A DNA stretch of 64,000 bases from Leptothrix sp. (in: b-proteobacteria) (GCA_013822685.1 PNKV01000005.1:62001-126000); one strand, 5' to 3'. Numbered from the stretch's first letter, positions 44,824-56,755 are shown. Program-made: numbers and translations. Notes: a model not told the origin generated them from the letters alone.

Positions 44824-45522
44824 ATGACTGCCGCCATTCCGCCCGACCTGGGTTACCAGGTCAAATTCCAATCCGTGGCCATCGAGGGCGGTGACGACTT
44901 GCAGATCCGATCCCTGTTGGATCGCCAGCAGTTTTTCGACCCGGATGGCGCGGCACAAGCGCAGGGCATCTCGGCGGCCACCTGGCCTTTGTTCGGCATG
45001 CTGTGGCCCTCGGCCCAGCGCCTGGCCGGGGCCATGCAGCAGCGCGATGATCTGGCCGGCAAGCGCATCCTGGAAATCGGTTGTGGCCTGGGCCTCGCCA
45101 GCTTGGTGGCCCACCGCCGCCTGGCCGATGTCACGGCCAGCGATTGCCATCCTTTGGCCGAAACCTTTCTGCAGGCCAATCTCTTGCTCAACGCCTTGCC
45201 CGTGATGAAGTACCTCACCGGGCAGTGGACCACCGCCAACGCAGGCTTGGGCCAGTTCGACCTGATCATTGGCAGCGATGTGCTCTACGAGCGCAGCCAT
45301 CCGCAGCAGTTGTCTGAGTTCATCGATCGGCACTCAGCCGATGCGGTCGAAATCGTGATCGTGGATCCCAACCGCGGCCACCGCTCGCGCTTCACCCAGC
45401 GCATGCAGGCAATGGGTTTTGACTACGCCATGACCAACCTGGACAGTAACGTGTCAGCCACCGAGCCTTACCGGGGCCGCATGCTGCATTTCAAGCGCCA
45501 ACGCTCACTGCTTGGCGCCTGA
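44824..45522 (+). CDS. SAM-dependent methyltransferase (METTL21/lysine-methyltransferase-like)
   Basis: The ATG at 44824 follows GGAG by seven bases, giving 232 residues. Motif I is ILEIGCGLGLASLVAHR (about 87-103), followed by VTASDCHPLAETFLQANL and FDLIIGSDVLYERSHPQQL, the D-V-L-Y segment of the methyltransferase_16 group. Members methylate protein lysines or small molecules; the bacterial substrates are mostly unknown. Its 3' end overlaps the convergent hemH gene by 18 bases. Confidence 0.83.
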   Translation: MTAAIPPDLGYQVKFQSVAIEGGDDLQIRSLLDRQQFFDPDGAAQAQGISAATWPLFGMLWPSAQRLAGAMQQRDDLAGKRILEIGCGLGLASLVAHRRLADVTASDCHPLAETFLQANLLLNALPVMKYLTGQWTTANAGLGQFDLIIGSDVLYERSHPQQLSEFIDRHSADAVEIVIVDPNRGHRSRFTQRMQAMGFDYAMTNLDSNVSATEPYRGRMLHFKRQRSLLGA

Positions 45523-46602
45523 GGCCTGGGCCCTTTCGCGCTGCGCGGCCAGCACGGCCGGTGAGGGCTGTGCAGCGCGCTCGGTGGGCCAGCCTTGCAG
45601 ATGTTTGCTCACCAGGCTGCTCAATGCCCTGATCCACTCCAGACGGTCGTTCAGGCAAGGGATGTAATTGAACTCCTGGCCACCGCTGGTCAGGAAGGCC
45701 TCTTTGCTCTCCATCGCGATCTCTTCCAGCGTCTCGATGCAATCGCCCACAAAGCCAGGGCAGATCACATCAACGCGTTGCGTGCCCGCCTTGGCCAGTG
45801 CTCGCAAGGTGGGTTCGGTGTAGGGCTCCAACCATTTCGCCTTGCCAAAGCGGCTTTGGAAGGTGACCACATATTCATCGGCTTTCAGGCCCAGGCGCTC
45901 GGCCAGCAAGCGGCCTGTTTTAAGGCATTCGCAGTGATACGGGTCGCCCAGGTGCAAGGTGCGCTCGGGCATGCCGTGGAAGCTCATCACCAGCTTGCCG
46001 GCGCGGCCATGGCTGGCCCAATGGGCCTGCACGCTGGCGGCCAAGGCATCGATGTAACCCGCATCGTCATGAAACCGCGCGATGGTGCGCAACTCGGGCA
46101 GGTGGCGCACGCGCTTGCCCCAATCAAACACATCGTCCATCACGCTGGCGGTGGTAGCACCCGAGTATTGCGGGTACAGCGGCACGATGAGGACGCGGGT
46201 TGCGCCTTCAGCCTTGAACGCATCCATCTGGCTGGCAATGCTGGGCTGCCCATAGCGCATCGCGTGTTTCACGACCAGATCATGGCCTTGCTCGCCCATG
46301 AAGCCCTGCAGCAAGGTGGTCTGCTTTTCGGTCCACACGCGCAGGGGCGAGCCGCCGGGGGTCCAGATGCTGGCGTATTTGGCGGCTGACTTGGCGGGGC
46401 GCACGCGCAGCACGATGCCGTGCAAGATGAGCCACCAGATCGCGCGGGGGATCTCCACCACGCGCGGGTCGCTCAAGAACTGGCCAAGGTAGCGGCGCAA
46501 GGCCGCGGGCGTGGGTAATTCAGGGGTGCCCAGGTTGACCAGCAACACGCCGGTCCGGGGGGCTTGTCCGTGTTGAAAACGGGGTTCAGTGGCAAACGTC
46601 AT
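45505..46602 (-). CDS. hemH: ferrochelatase
   Basis: 365 residues, usual for betaproteobacterial HemH. Signature segments are VLLVNLGTPELPTPAALRRY near the N terminus, MSFHGMPERTLHLGDPYHCEC (the active-site His lies in SFHG), and CPGFVGDCIETLEEIAME with the metal-site glutamate. It inserts Fe2+ into protoporphyrin IX, the last step of haem synthesis, at the membrane. The ATG overlaps the stop of the large hybrid kinase gene by four bases, an unusual partner for hemH. Confidence 0.96.
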   Translation of the reverse strand: MTFATEPRFQHGQAPRTGVLLVNLGTPELPTPAALRRYLGQFLSDPRVVEIPRAIWWLILHGIVLRVRPAKSAAKYASIWTPGGSPLRVWTEKQTTLLQGFMGEQGHDLVVKHAMRYGQPSIASQMDAFKAEGATRVLIVPLYPQYSGATTASVMDDVFDWGKRVRHLPELRTIARFHDDAGYIDALAASVQAHWASHGRAGKLVMSFHGMPERTLHLGDPYHCECLKTGRLLAERLGLKADEYVVTFQSRFGKAKWLEPYTEPTLRALAKAGTQRVDVICPGFVGDCIETLEEIAMESKEAFLTSGGQEFNYIPCLNDRLEWIRALSSLVSKHLQGWPTERAAQPSPAVLAAQRERAQASGAKQ

Positions 46603-49600
46603 GGGGCTGCATTGTCACCCCTGTCCGCCAGTTTGCACAAAACCGAAGTCACCTGCTGGATGTCGATGGGCTTGGTCCAATAACCGGCAAAACCCGCTGC
46701 CTTGGCACGGGCCACGTCGTCGGGCATGGCATCGGCCGAGCACATGAAGGCGGGCGTATTTTCCAGCAAGGGCAAAGTGCGCAGGGCGCGCAGCACGTCA
46801 AATCCGGACATGCCGGGCAAATGGGCGTCCAGCACCAGCACATCGGGTGCTTTGTCTCGGGCCATGGACAGGGCCATCTGGCCGTCTTCGGCGATCTCCA
46901 GGCTCAGTTGCGGGTAGGGGCGTAGGGCCTCCTCGAACAACATCGCGTTGATGCGGTTGTCTTCGACGTAAAGCACGTGAAGGGGTGTCTGCTCCGCGCA
47001 GGGGGCCTCGCGGGGTGTATTGGCGATACTTGCATCGCCATCGGGTTTGTCCATGTGCGTATTGGTTGTGTCGCCAGCATTTGACAGGAGGCCATTGGCC
47101 ACCGCTGGCATGACGATGTTGACCCGTGTTCCCGAGCCTGGTTGACTTCGAATTTCCATGCTACCCCCCATGGCTTCGATCAGCGAGCGCGTGATGATAA
47201 GTCCTAGTCCGGAACCTTCGATGGACGAGGTTTCTCGGCCCAGGCGTTCAAAGGGTTGAAACAACTTGCCCAGCTGCTGGGGGCTCATGCCTGGCCCATT
47301 GTCCCTGATCGCCAGGGCGATGGCGCCATCGCTGCGTTGTTCAGTGTTAAATCGCACCGAACCGCCAGCCTGGTTGTACTTGATGGCGTTCGAGCCAATG
47401 TTCATCAGGATCTGGCGCAGGCGTTGGCGATCGGCGTTGACCTGGTAAGTCGGATCCACCTCAACCTGCAAGGAAATGCCGCGTTGCGAGGCCAGCGGGC
47501 CCAGCATGGCGGCGCATTGCTGCACCTCGCCCAACAGGGTCAGGGGCTCGGGTTTGAGGGTCAGGATGCCGGCTTCCACCTTTTGAAGGTCCAGCACGTC
47601 GTTGACGAGAGCCATCAGGTGTTGGCTGCCGTGCAGGATCTGATCCACGAAACTGAGGTGCGGTGAAGCCGCGGCGGTGTTGGCCAGTTGCAGCTTGAGC
47701 AATTGTGCGAAGCCGTTCACCGCGTTCAGCGGCGTGCGGATCTCGTGGCTCATGCGCGACAGGAACTCGCTCTTGGCCGCGCTGGCCGCTTCGGCCGACT
47801 GCTTTTCGCGCAAGACTTGCTCGGCCCGCTTGATGGGGGTGATGTCGGAATGCGTGCCCACCAGGCGCACCGGATGCCCTTGCGCATCTCGGCTGACGAT
47901 CTTGCCGCGCGACAGGATCCACACGTCATGGCCCAACTTGTGGCGCATGCGGAACTCGGCCTGGAACAGGCCTTGATCATGTTCCATGTAGGCGCTCAGG
48001 GCCGACACCACGGCTTGGCGGTCATCAGGATGGATGCTGTCCGTCAGCTCGCTGACCAGGTCGCCCATCTCGTGGTCTTCGTAGCCCAGCATGGCTTTCC
48101 AGCGCTGCGAATAAAAGATGCGGTCGGCGGTGGCGTCCCAATCCCACACACCGTCGCCCGCACCGTCCAGGGCGAACTTCCAGCGTTCTTCACTCAAGGC
48201 CAAGGCCTGTGCGGCCTGGCGTTCCTGGGTGATGTCCCGGAAGGTGGCCACCACGGCAAAAGGCTGTGCTTGCGTGTTGACCCGCAGCAGGTGGCTGCTG
48301 ATCTGAACCCAGACCACGACACCATCGCGGCGGCGCAGGGGGTAAACGCGGTCATCCTGGCGCTGGCCTGTCCGGATGGTGGCAATCACCGGCCACTGCT
48401 CACGCGGCAAGGTCTGCAGCAAATCATCGGTCAACAGCTCGTAGCCCAAGACATCGCTGGTGTTCACGTTGACCAGCTCATCGGATTGCACGCCCAGGAT
48501 GCGGCAGCCCGCCTGGTTGATGGCGACCACGCGGCCATCCAGCTGCACCACGATCAGGCCATCGCTGATGGACGAGGCCACTGATCGATAAAGCTCTTCG
48601 CTGACCCGCAGCTTCTCAGCGGCCACCATGCGCTCGGTCATGTCCCGTGTCAGGAAGAGGGTGTGCTTGTCGGGCATGGGCGTCAGGCGCGCCTCGAAAT
48701 GCCGCAGGCCGCCGTCCAGCTCCAGGGTGTAATCAAGGCGTTGGGGCAAGCCCGTTTCATGTGCCCGGGCAATGGCGCGGGCCTCGCGCTCGGCCAGTTC
48801 AGGCGGCACGCTGGCACCAAAAGGCTTGCCCTTCAATTCGCTGAACGGGCGCACCAGCAAGGCATGCTCTTCATGAGCGGCCTCGTAGCGGCCTTGGTCA
48901 TCAATCACAAACCACAGATCAGGCAAGGCCCGCAGCACCGAGGTCAGGCGAGCCTGGGATTCTTCAAGCGCTTTTTGTTGCACGGCCAGGGCCGCCGCAT
49001 GCTTCTTGGTTTCGCTGATGCCAATCGAAAAATGCACGATGCTGCCATCGGGCAGACGTTGCTCTTTGGACAAGACCCAGCCATTGTTCAGGCGGATCTC
49101 TTGCGGCTCGGGCTGATCGACCAGGCGCATGCGCCACTCGAAGAAGTCGTCTTCACGCCCGATGGCATCGGGGTAGAGGCCCTCGGCAATGCGCTTGCGC
49201 AGCAGGTCAGCCCACAAGGTGCCCTCAACGGGATCTGCGCTCATGCGCCTGCGCCAACTGCTGTTGCTGAGCAGGATGCGCCCGTCTGGTCCGCGGATCA
49301 TCACGCCCGCATTGAACGATTCGATGGCTTGCCTGAGCAGCAGGTCGGCCTGGCGGCTTTGCTGCTCTTCGTTGATCTGGCGGGTGATGTTGCTGCTGGC
49401 ACCCCGGTAGCCCATGAACCGGCCTGCATGGTTGAACACCGGAGTGCCACTGATGCTCACGGTGATCAGGCCACGCGGGGTCATGCGATCCGCGATGGCG
49501 TGGCTGAAAGGTTCGCGCCGTGCGCGTGCAGCCAGGAAGCGATCCCAGGAGGCGCGGGTGTCGTCGTTGCGGGGGGTGTAGAGGTCTTTGGCCTTGAGGC

Positions 49601-50237
49601 CCACTTCGGTCGATGGGTTCAGGCCGGTGTGTTGCATCAGGCTGGCCGAGACCCATTGGATGATGCCCTGGTCATTGGTCTCCCACAGCCAATCGCTGCC
49701 CGCCAGGCTGGCGGTGCGAACACGCGCTTCCAGTTTGCGAAAGCGCTGCGTGTTCAGGCGCGCTTCAACCAGCGCGCTGGCGGCCAGGCCGAGATCCCGC
49801 AGGCTCTGCAATTGCTGGGTAGACAGCTCGCGGGGCTCAGAGGCCAGCACGCAAACCGTGCCCAGTGCCTGGCCTTGCACCATCAAAGGAACGCCCGCGT
49901 AAAAGCGGGCGTGTGGCGGTCCGGTGACCCAGTCGTTGTTGCTGAACCTCGGGTCGTTGCGCGCATCGGAGATGACCAGCACATCGGCCTGGCCAATGGT
50001 GGTGGCGCAAAAGGCGTCCAGCCGCGAGAACTGGCGTTGCTCGATCCCGATCCGGGCCATGGCCCACAGGCGGTGGCTGTCGATCAGGTTGATCATGGCC
50101 ACGGGGCAGTCCAATTGGGCGACCAGCAGGCGCGTCAAAGCGTCGAACGCGGGGTCGACCTCGGAGTCCAGCAGCTTGCTGGCGCTCAACAGCGCTAGTC
50201 GCGCGGACTCATCGGGTGGAACTGCATTGAGGGTCAT
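46599..50237 (-). CDS. cytosolic hybrid sensor histidine kinase with GAF, several PAS and a REC domain
   Basis: 1212 residues from the ATG at 50237 (MTLNAVPPDES); a GTG at 50270 is an alternative start. Order: GAF (about 20-165, LDCPVAMINLIDSHRLWAM), at least five PAS/PAC units (about 170-810; examples SDWLWETNDQGIIQWVSAS and DGVWDWDATADRIFYS), HisKA with the phospho-acceptor in SHEIRTPLNAVNGF (about 828), HATPase_c (NIGSNAIKYN, DNGPGMS, GSGLGLIITRSL) and a C-terminal receiver (VLYVEDNRINAM, phospho-Asp in VLDAHLPGMSGFD, TKPID). No membrane helix is seen, so an internal signal, perhaps redox or light through a PAS cofactor, is likely. No cognate DNA-binding regulator lies next to it. Confidence 0.92.
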   Translation of the reverse strand: MTLNAVPPDESARLALLSASKLLDSEVDPAFDALTRLLVAQLDCPVAMINLIDSHRLWAMARIGIEQRQFSRLDAFCATTIGQADVLVISDARNDPRFSNNDWVTGPPHARFYAGVPLMVQGQALGTVCVLASEPRELSTQQLQSLRDLGLAASALVEARLNTQRFRKLEARVRTASLAGSDWLWETNDQGIIQWVSASLMQHTGLNPSTEVGLKAKDLYTPRNDDTRASWDRFLAARARREPFSHAIADRMTPRGLITVSISGTPVFNHAGRFMGYRGASSNITRQINEEQQSRQADLLLRQAIESFNAGVMIRGPDGRILLSNSSWRRRMSADPVEGTLWADLLRKRIAEGLYPDAIGREDDFFEWRMRLVDQPEPQEIRLNNGWVLSKEQRLPDGSIVHFSIGISETKKHAAALAVQQKALEESQARLTSVLRALPDLWFVIDDQGRYEAAHEEHALLVRPFSELKGKPFGASVPPELAEREARAIARAHETGLPQRLDYTLELDGGLRHFEARLTPMPDKHTLFLTRDMTERMVAAEKLRVSEELYRSVASSISDGLIVVQLDGRVVAINQAGCRILGVQSDELVNVNTSDVLGYELLTDDLLQTLPREQWPVIATIRTGQRQDDRVYPLRRRDGVVVWVQISSHLLRVNTQAQPFAVVATFRDITQERQAAQALALSEERWKFALDGAGDGVWDWDATADRIFYSQRWKAMLGYEDHEMGDLVSELTDSIHPDDRQAVVSALSAYMEHDQGLFQAEFRMRHKLGHDVWILSRGKIVSRDAQGHPVRLVGTHSDITPIKRAEQVLREKQSAEAASAAKSEFLSRMSHEIRTPLNAVNGFAQLLKLQLANTAAASPHLSFVDQILHGSQHLMALVNDVLDLQKVEAGILTLKPEPLTLLGEVQQCAAMLGPLASQRGISLQVEVDPTYQVNADRQRLRQILMNIGSNAIKYNQAGGSVRFNTEQRSDGAIALAIRDNGPGMSPQQLGKLFQPFERLGRETSSIEGSGLGLIITRSLIEAMGGSMEIRSQPGSGTRVNIVMPAVANGLLSNAGDTTNTHMDKPDGDASIANTPREAPCAEQTPLHVLYVEDNRINAMLFEEALRPYPQLSLEIAEDGQMALSMARDKAPDVLVLDAHLPGMSGFDVLRALRTLPLLENTPAFMCSADAMPDDVARAKAAGFAGYWTKPIDIQQVTSVLCKLADRGDNAAP

Positions 50238-50303
50238 GCGGTCGTCATGGGTGGGACGGCAACGAATCACTCTAACCCATGCGTGCTCAGATGTGTCTAA
50301 GCG

Positions 50304-51242
50304 TCAGCACTGAGGCAAAGTGTCAGAAAAGCTCAACACTTCAAAATGAATCTGAGTGGCCGTGGCGTCCGTGGGGGGAGACCCCATGCAGATCACGCCA
50401 CTGCCATGCAAGGTGCAGGTGCCGCGTCGCAAGGTCAGGATCTGGTCATCGTGGTCGAACTTGACGTGCGTGCCGTTGTAGCTGAGATCGCTCAGGTAGA
50501 TGTGGCCGCTGTGTGATTCGATGCGCACATGTGAGCGCGACACGCGGGCGTCGCTGACGCAGAAGGAGGCTTGCGGGCTGCGGCCCAAGGTCAAGGGCAT
50601 GCTGGCGGTCGAGAAGATGCGCTCGGTGCCCAACCAGGTCAGGCGCACGCCGTCGGGCATGTCGGTGCTTTCGGCGCCCATCATCATGGTCGATTCGGTG
50701 TCGCCAAATTTGCGGCTTTCCATGCGCAGCACGGGCACCGGTTCTTTGCGGCCGCGCAGATGAAGGCGGTCGATGCTGCGAAAGCGCTCTTGCTGGTCCG
50801 AAGGCAGCTCGCGGATCAAAGGGCCGGTGGCCAGGGTTTCGTTGTCACCAGCCAGGTCGATCAGCCGGGCGGCCACGTTGACGGCATCGCCAAAGCAATC
50901 GCTGTCCACCTCCACGATTTCGCCCCAGGCCAGGGCCACTTTCATTTTCAGGGCGGTGGCCTTGCTGGGCAGGCCGTCCCTGGGCAAGGGGGCCAGGCGT
51001 TCCAGCGAGTCCTGGGCGCTGGCGGCGGCCTCCACCGAGCGCTCGGCGTCGTCAAACACGGCCATCAGGCCATCGCCCAGGGTCTTGACGACCCGGCCAC
51101 CGCCCTTGGCCACGATCTGGCCCAGCATGGCCAGGCTGTGCGTGACCACCGTGGCGGCCTCCTTGTTGCCAAGGCGCAAATACAAGGCCGTGCTGCCGCG
51201 AAGATCGGCAAACATGACGGCACATTCCTTGGTGGTTCCCAT
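50304..51242 (-). CDS. class III adenylate/guanylate cyclase fused to an FHA domain
   Basis: 312 residues. The N-terminal cyclase homology domain (about 5-180) has the first metal Asp in FADLRGSTAL (D13), the second in KTLGDGLMAVF (D57) and FGDAVNVAARL further on. The C-terminal FHA domain (about 210-300) has LGRSPQASFCVSD, SRSHVRIESHSG and LSYNGTHVKF, the phosphothreonine-binding Arg, Ser and Asn-Gly motifs. The fusion suggests cyclic-nucleotide synthesis controlled by binding a phosphorylated partner. It lies 66 bases upstream of the hybrid kinase gene on the same strand. Confidence 0.87.
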   Translation of the reverse strand: MGTTKECAVMFADLRGSTALYLRLGNKEAATVVTHSLAMLGQIVAKGGGRVVKTLGDGLMAVFDDAERSVEAAASAQDSLERLAPLPRDGLPSKATALKMKVALAWGEIVEVDSDCFGDAVNVAARLIDLAGDNETLATGPLIRELPSDQQERFRSIDRLHLRGRKEPVPVLRMESRKFGDTESTMMMGAESTDMPDGVRLTWLGTERIFSTASMPLTLGRSPQASFCVSDARVSRSHVRIESHSGHIYLSDLSYNGTHVKFDHDDQILTLRRGTCTLHGSGVICMGSPPTDATATQIHFEVLSFSDTLPQC

Positions 51243-51304
51243 AGCTCGGTATGTTGGCTCAGGTGGTCAGCCAGTGGTGTGAAAAATCACACGGGTTTTG
51301 AGGC

Positions 51305-52129
51305 CTATTCGTTGGCATGCCTTGCGCTCGGCATCCGGTCAATGTAGTTGACTGGCGCGTGATCCGCCAGCAAAGCCGGGGGTGTGGTGCGCCAGGCCAA
51401 CGGATTGACCAGGGCGCCGCGGCCGCGAGGGGCGCGCAGCCTCACTTCGCGGCCCACGTGCCTGAAGCCCATGAAAGCCGGTGGGACCATGGACACCAGG
51501 TCAATCGCATCGACCACCCGGTAGATGGGCAGGTGGCGCAGGGACCTGGCCAAGGCGGCGTTGCCAACGCGGGGTGCGCCAAAATTGTAGACGGCCCGGG
51601 GCGTGCGCCGGGCCGCGGCCAAGGTGGCCAGGGCCGCGCCCAGGCTGTGGCCGGTGTAAAAAATCGGACACTCCAAGGCGGCCAGTTCAGGCGCGATGTC
51701 GGACCAGATGGAATCAAGTGCGCGCCGAAAACCCCGGTGCAAACCGGGTTGGCGCAGCCTCAGAAATTGCCATCCCAAGGTGATGTCGGTGAGGCTGTCT
51801 CGGGGGGTGTCCGTGCCGCGAAAGGCCAGCACGGCGAACTGGGGCGGCGAGCCGGCCGTCACCAGCATGGCCTGGGTGTCGGTTTCGGCGCACAAGAAAA
51901 AACGCCGCTGCTGCAAACCCGCTTTGTCCAGAAAACTGCGCCGCGTGGGCCGGGGCGGCGGATTGCTTTCTTCGATGTCGTGGCGGTAGACCAGGCGGCT
52001 CAGCTCGGCCAGCCACAAGGCATTGCCTTCCACGTAGTCGCTGGTGCTGGGGTCGAAAGCGGGCAGGGCCACGCGCGTGAAAAAGTCGGTCGCATCGCCG
52101 GGGCGCAGCACATCTTGCCAAGTGGTCAT
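51305..52129 (-). CDS. class 3 lipase family protein
   Basis: 274 residues from the ATG at 52129 (MTTWQDVLRPGDATDFF). The alpha/beta-hydrolase nucleophile elbow is GHSLGAALA with S162, preceded by VLAFRGTD (about 100-107), the lipase-3 oxyanion strand. YNFGAPRVGN and DLVSMVPP supply the acid region, and His in DHAPVNYID closes the triad. There is no signal peptide, so a cytosolic acylglycerol or ester hydrolase is likely. The gene lies 62 bases upstream of the cyclase-FHA gene on the same strand. Confidence 0.9.
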   Translation of the reverse strand: MTTWQDVLRPGDATDFFTRVALPAFDPSTSDYVEGNALWLAELSRLVYRHDIEESNPPPRPTRRSFLDKAGLQQRRFFLCAETDTQAMLVTAGSPPQFAVLAFRGTDTPRDSLTDITLGWQFLRLRQPGLHRGFRRALDSIWSDIAPELAALECPIFYTGHSLGAALATLAAARRTPRAVYNFGAPRVGNAALARSLRHLPIYRVVDAIDLVSMVPPAFMGFRHVGREVRLRAPRGRGALVNPLAWRTTPPALLADHAPVNYIDRMPSARHANE

Positions 52130-52165
52130 CGGTGTCGTTGGTGGACAAAAAAAGAGAGCGCCATG

Positions 52166-52191
52166 AAAAATGCCCGGGGGTGCCGGGCATT
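52166..52191 (-). terminator. intrinsic terminator of rpoD
   Basis: A perfect 9-bp stem (AATGCCCGG at 52169-52177 with CCGGGCATT at 52183-52191) and a five-base loop are followed, on the minus strand, by a run of T (complement of 52166-52170). It lies 34 bases after the rpoD stop. Confidence 0.75.
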
Positions 52192-52224
52192 TGGTCAAAC
52201 TGGCTCAACCGTGGTCCGGGTGGA

Positions 52225-54471
<2,247 letters not shown>

Positions 54472-54588
54472 GCGGATCCTCGAAAGATGGGCTGGGGGCT
54501 TGTCGAACCCTCCATTATCCTTCATGCGGAGAGTTGCGTCAAAAATAGTCATGCTGGCGGTGTGCCACATGACCGGCGAAATCGACTG

Positions 54589-56652
54589 CTAGGAGGCAGA
54601 AGTGGGGCGCATTCGGCTGATTTCAAGCTTGAGCGTCAAGGATTGGCGGATCAGCTCGATCTTTCTGGCCTCGGCCGAGTCGGACAGCTCGCCCGACTGG
54701 GTCAACAGCTCCAGTTCGTCCTGCATCGACTGCAATTGCAGGTGCTTGATCTGTCCCAACAATTCTTCCAGCGACTCCTGGCCGGTCAGCACGTCGTGGA
54801 AATTGGTGATGCGCTGGGCCAGGGCCGAAAAACCGGGATCTGGCTCGGCAGAGTCGCTGTGGTCGGGGTTGTCATCGTCGCCCAGGGTGGCGTGGCGCAT
54901 GCGGTCGATCAACTCCTGGGCACTCATCGCGCCCTGGTCATGCACCAGGCGGTCCAGCCACCTGAAAAAATGACCGTAGACGGCGGGCTGTTCGCACAGC
55001 AGGTCGTGGGCCGAGGCGGGCACCTGCTCCCAGAAGTCGCTGCGGGCAATCATCAGCCAAACGATGCGGTCCAGGCGCCCGGCGGCTTGGGGCAGGGGGC
55101 GCCGGTCCACCACCGGGCTGCCTTTGCGCTGCCAGCGGCTGTTGCCATCCCAGGGCTTTTTCCAGTCACCACGTTTGCCACCACCTTGGCGGCGGGGCTG
55201 GGGCGCGCCGTCGTCACCGTAGCTCTGGTAGCTGTGTTCGTCGGCGGGCTCGCCGGTGTAGCTGTTGTCCCAAGGGGGGGGCTGGTCGCCGTCGCGGTGC
55301 TCCTGGTGGCTTCTTTTGGGCGATTGCTTTGGCTCAGCCTGGGCAGCCAGGCGTCGGCGGATCTCTTCCGGGGCGGTGCGCGCCATGGCGGCCAACTCGT
55401 CGGCGATCTGACCGCGCAGGGCGCCTTCGGGCAACTGGCCGATCAGGGGCAAGGCCTGGGCTTGCAGGCGGGCGCGTCCTTCGGCCGTGTTCAAGTCGCA
55501 GTCGCCTTTGGCGTGCTCCAGCAACTGGCGCGACAAGGGCACGGCCTGCTGGACGCAGGCTTCAAAAGCCTCGGGGCCGAATGCGCGGATGTACGAGTCG
55601 GGGTCGTGCTCGGCGGGTAAAAACAGGAAGCTGATGCGGCGGGTGTCGCTGGCAAAGGGCAGGGCAGCCTCCAGCGCCCGCCCAGCGGCGCGGCGCCCGG
55701 CCCCGTCACCGTCGAAGCTGAACACCACCTGCTCAGTGAAGCGAAACAGCTTTTGCACGTGCTCGGCCGAGCAGGCGGTGCCCAAGGTGGCCACGGCGTT
55801 GCCAAACCCCCATTGGGCCAGCGCCACCACGTCCATGTAGCCTTCGGTGACCAAGGCATAGCCCTTGGTGCGCAGGGCGCTGCGGCCTTCGTACAAGCCG
55901 TAGAGCTCGCGGCCCTTGATGAAGACCGGGGTCTCGGGCGAGTTCAGGTATTTGGGCTCACCTTTGTCCAGGACTCGCCCGCCAAAGCCAATGACTTCGC
56001 CTTGCGGGTTGCGGATCGGGAACATGATCCGGTCGCGGAAGCGGTCGTAGCGCTTGGCCTCGCCATCGGCCCTGGGTTCGCCCTCGTCGGAGGTGATGAC
56101 CAGGCCGGCTTCCACCAGCAAGGGGTCGTCGTACTTTGGATACACGCTGGCCAGGCCGCGCCAGTTGTCGGGCGCGTAGCCCATGCCAAAACGTGCGGCG
56201 ATCTCGCCGGTCAGACCCCGCGCCTTGAGGTAGGCCACGGCTCTGGGCGTGCTTTTCAGTTGCTGGCGCCAGTGCTGCGTGGCTTTGGCCATCACGTCGG
56301 TCAGCGAGGTCTGCTTTTCCTTCTGGGCCTTGGCTTTTTCGCGGTCTTCCGGCTTGCTGTCGTCGTCGGGCACGGGCATGCCCTGGATCTGGGCCAGGTC
56401 CTTCACGGCTTCCACAAAGCCCAGGCCCGCGTTCTCCATCAGGAAGCCAACGGCGTTGCCGTGCACGCCGCAGCCAAAGCAGTGGTAAGTCTGGCGGCTG
56501 GGGCTGACGATGAAGCTGGGCGATTTTTCGCCGTGGAAGGGGCACAGGCCCTTGAAGTTGATCCCGGCCTTTTTCAACGTGACGTAGCGGCCCACCACCT
56601 CGACGATGTCGGTGCGGGCCAGCAGGTCTTGGATGAATGACGGTGGGATCAC
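54589..56652 (-). CDS. dnaG: DNA primase
   Basis: 687 residues. The N-terminal CHC2 zinc ribbon is C37-PFH40 with C58-FGC61 (NFKGLCPFHGEKSPSF, YHCFGCGVHG). The catalytic core has RIMFPIRNPQGEVIGFGGR and the TOPRIM motifs VTEGYMDVVAL and SFDGDGAGRRAA. A low-complexity Gln/Arg/Gly-rich linker (about 420-510) separates the core from the C-terminal helicase-interacting domain. It makes RNA primers for replication. No rpsU homologue lies upstream in this window; adk occupies that place. Confidence 0.97.
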   Translation of the reverse strand: MIPPSFIQDLLARTDIVEVVGRYVTLKKAGINFKGLCPFHGEKSPSFIVSPSRQTYHCFGCGVHGNAVGFLMENAGLGFVEAVKDLAQIQGMPVPDDDSKPEDREKAKAQKEKQTSLTDVMAKATQHWRQQLKSTPRAVAYLKARGLTGEIAARFGMGYAPDNWRGLASVYPKYDDPLLVEAGLVITSDEGEPRADGEAKRYDRFRDRIMFPIRNPQGEVIGFGGRVLDKGEPKYLNSPETPVFIKGRELYGLYEGRSALRTKGYALVTEGYMDVVALAQWGFGNAVATLGTACSAEHVQKLFRFTEQVVFSFDGDGAGRRAAGRALEAALPFASDTRRISFLFLPAEHDPDSYIRAFGPEAFEACVQQAVPLSRQLLEHAKGDCDLNTAEGRARLQAQALPLIGQLPEGALRGQIADELAAMARTAPEEIRRRLAAQAEPKQSPKRSHQEHRDGDQPPPWDNSYTGEPADEHSYQSYGDDGAPQPRRQGGGKRGDWKKPWDGNSRWQRKGSPVVDRRPLPQAAGRLDRIVWLMIARSDFWEQVPASAHDLLCEQPAVYGHFFRWLDRLVHDQGAMSAQELIDRMRHATLGDDDNPDHSDSAEPDPGFSALAQRITNFHDVLTGQESLEELLGQIKHLQLQSMQDELELLTQSGELSDSAEARKIELIRQSLTLKLEISRMRPTSAS

Positions 56653-56688
56653 GGGGCGAAGCTTCGGTCTGAAGGGGCAAGAAAGACA

Positions 56689-56721
56689 ACGGCCCCGACG
56701 CTGTGCAAGCGAGGGGGCCGT
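56689..56721 (-). terminator. possible terminator between adk and dnaG
   Basis: An 8-bp stem, ACGGCCCC (56689-56696) with GGGGCCGT (56714-56721), encloses a 17-base loop and is followed on the minus strand by a broken T tract (TTGTCTTTCTT). It lies 35 bases after the adk stop. The long loop makes it a weak candidate. Confidence 0.4.
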
Positions 56722-56755
56722 GGGTCAAGCCGGGAGGGCTGTGACGGTGTCTGGC

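Noticed and set aside
48663-50198. 511-codon open frame antisense to the hybrid kinase gene
   Set aside because: No family features and no start signals; the kinase frame has clear GAF and PAS domains throughout.
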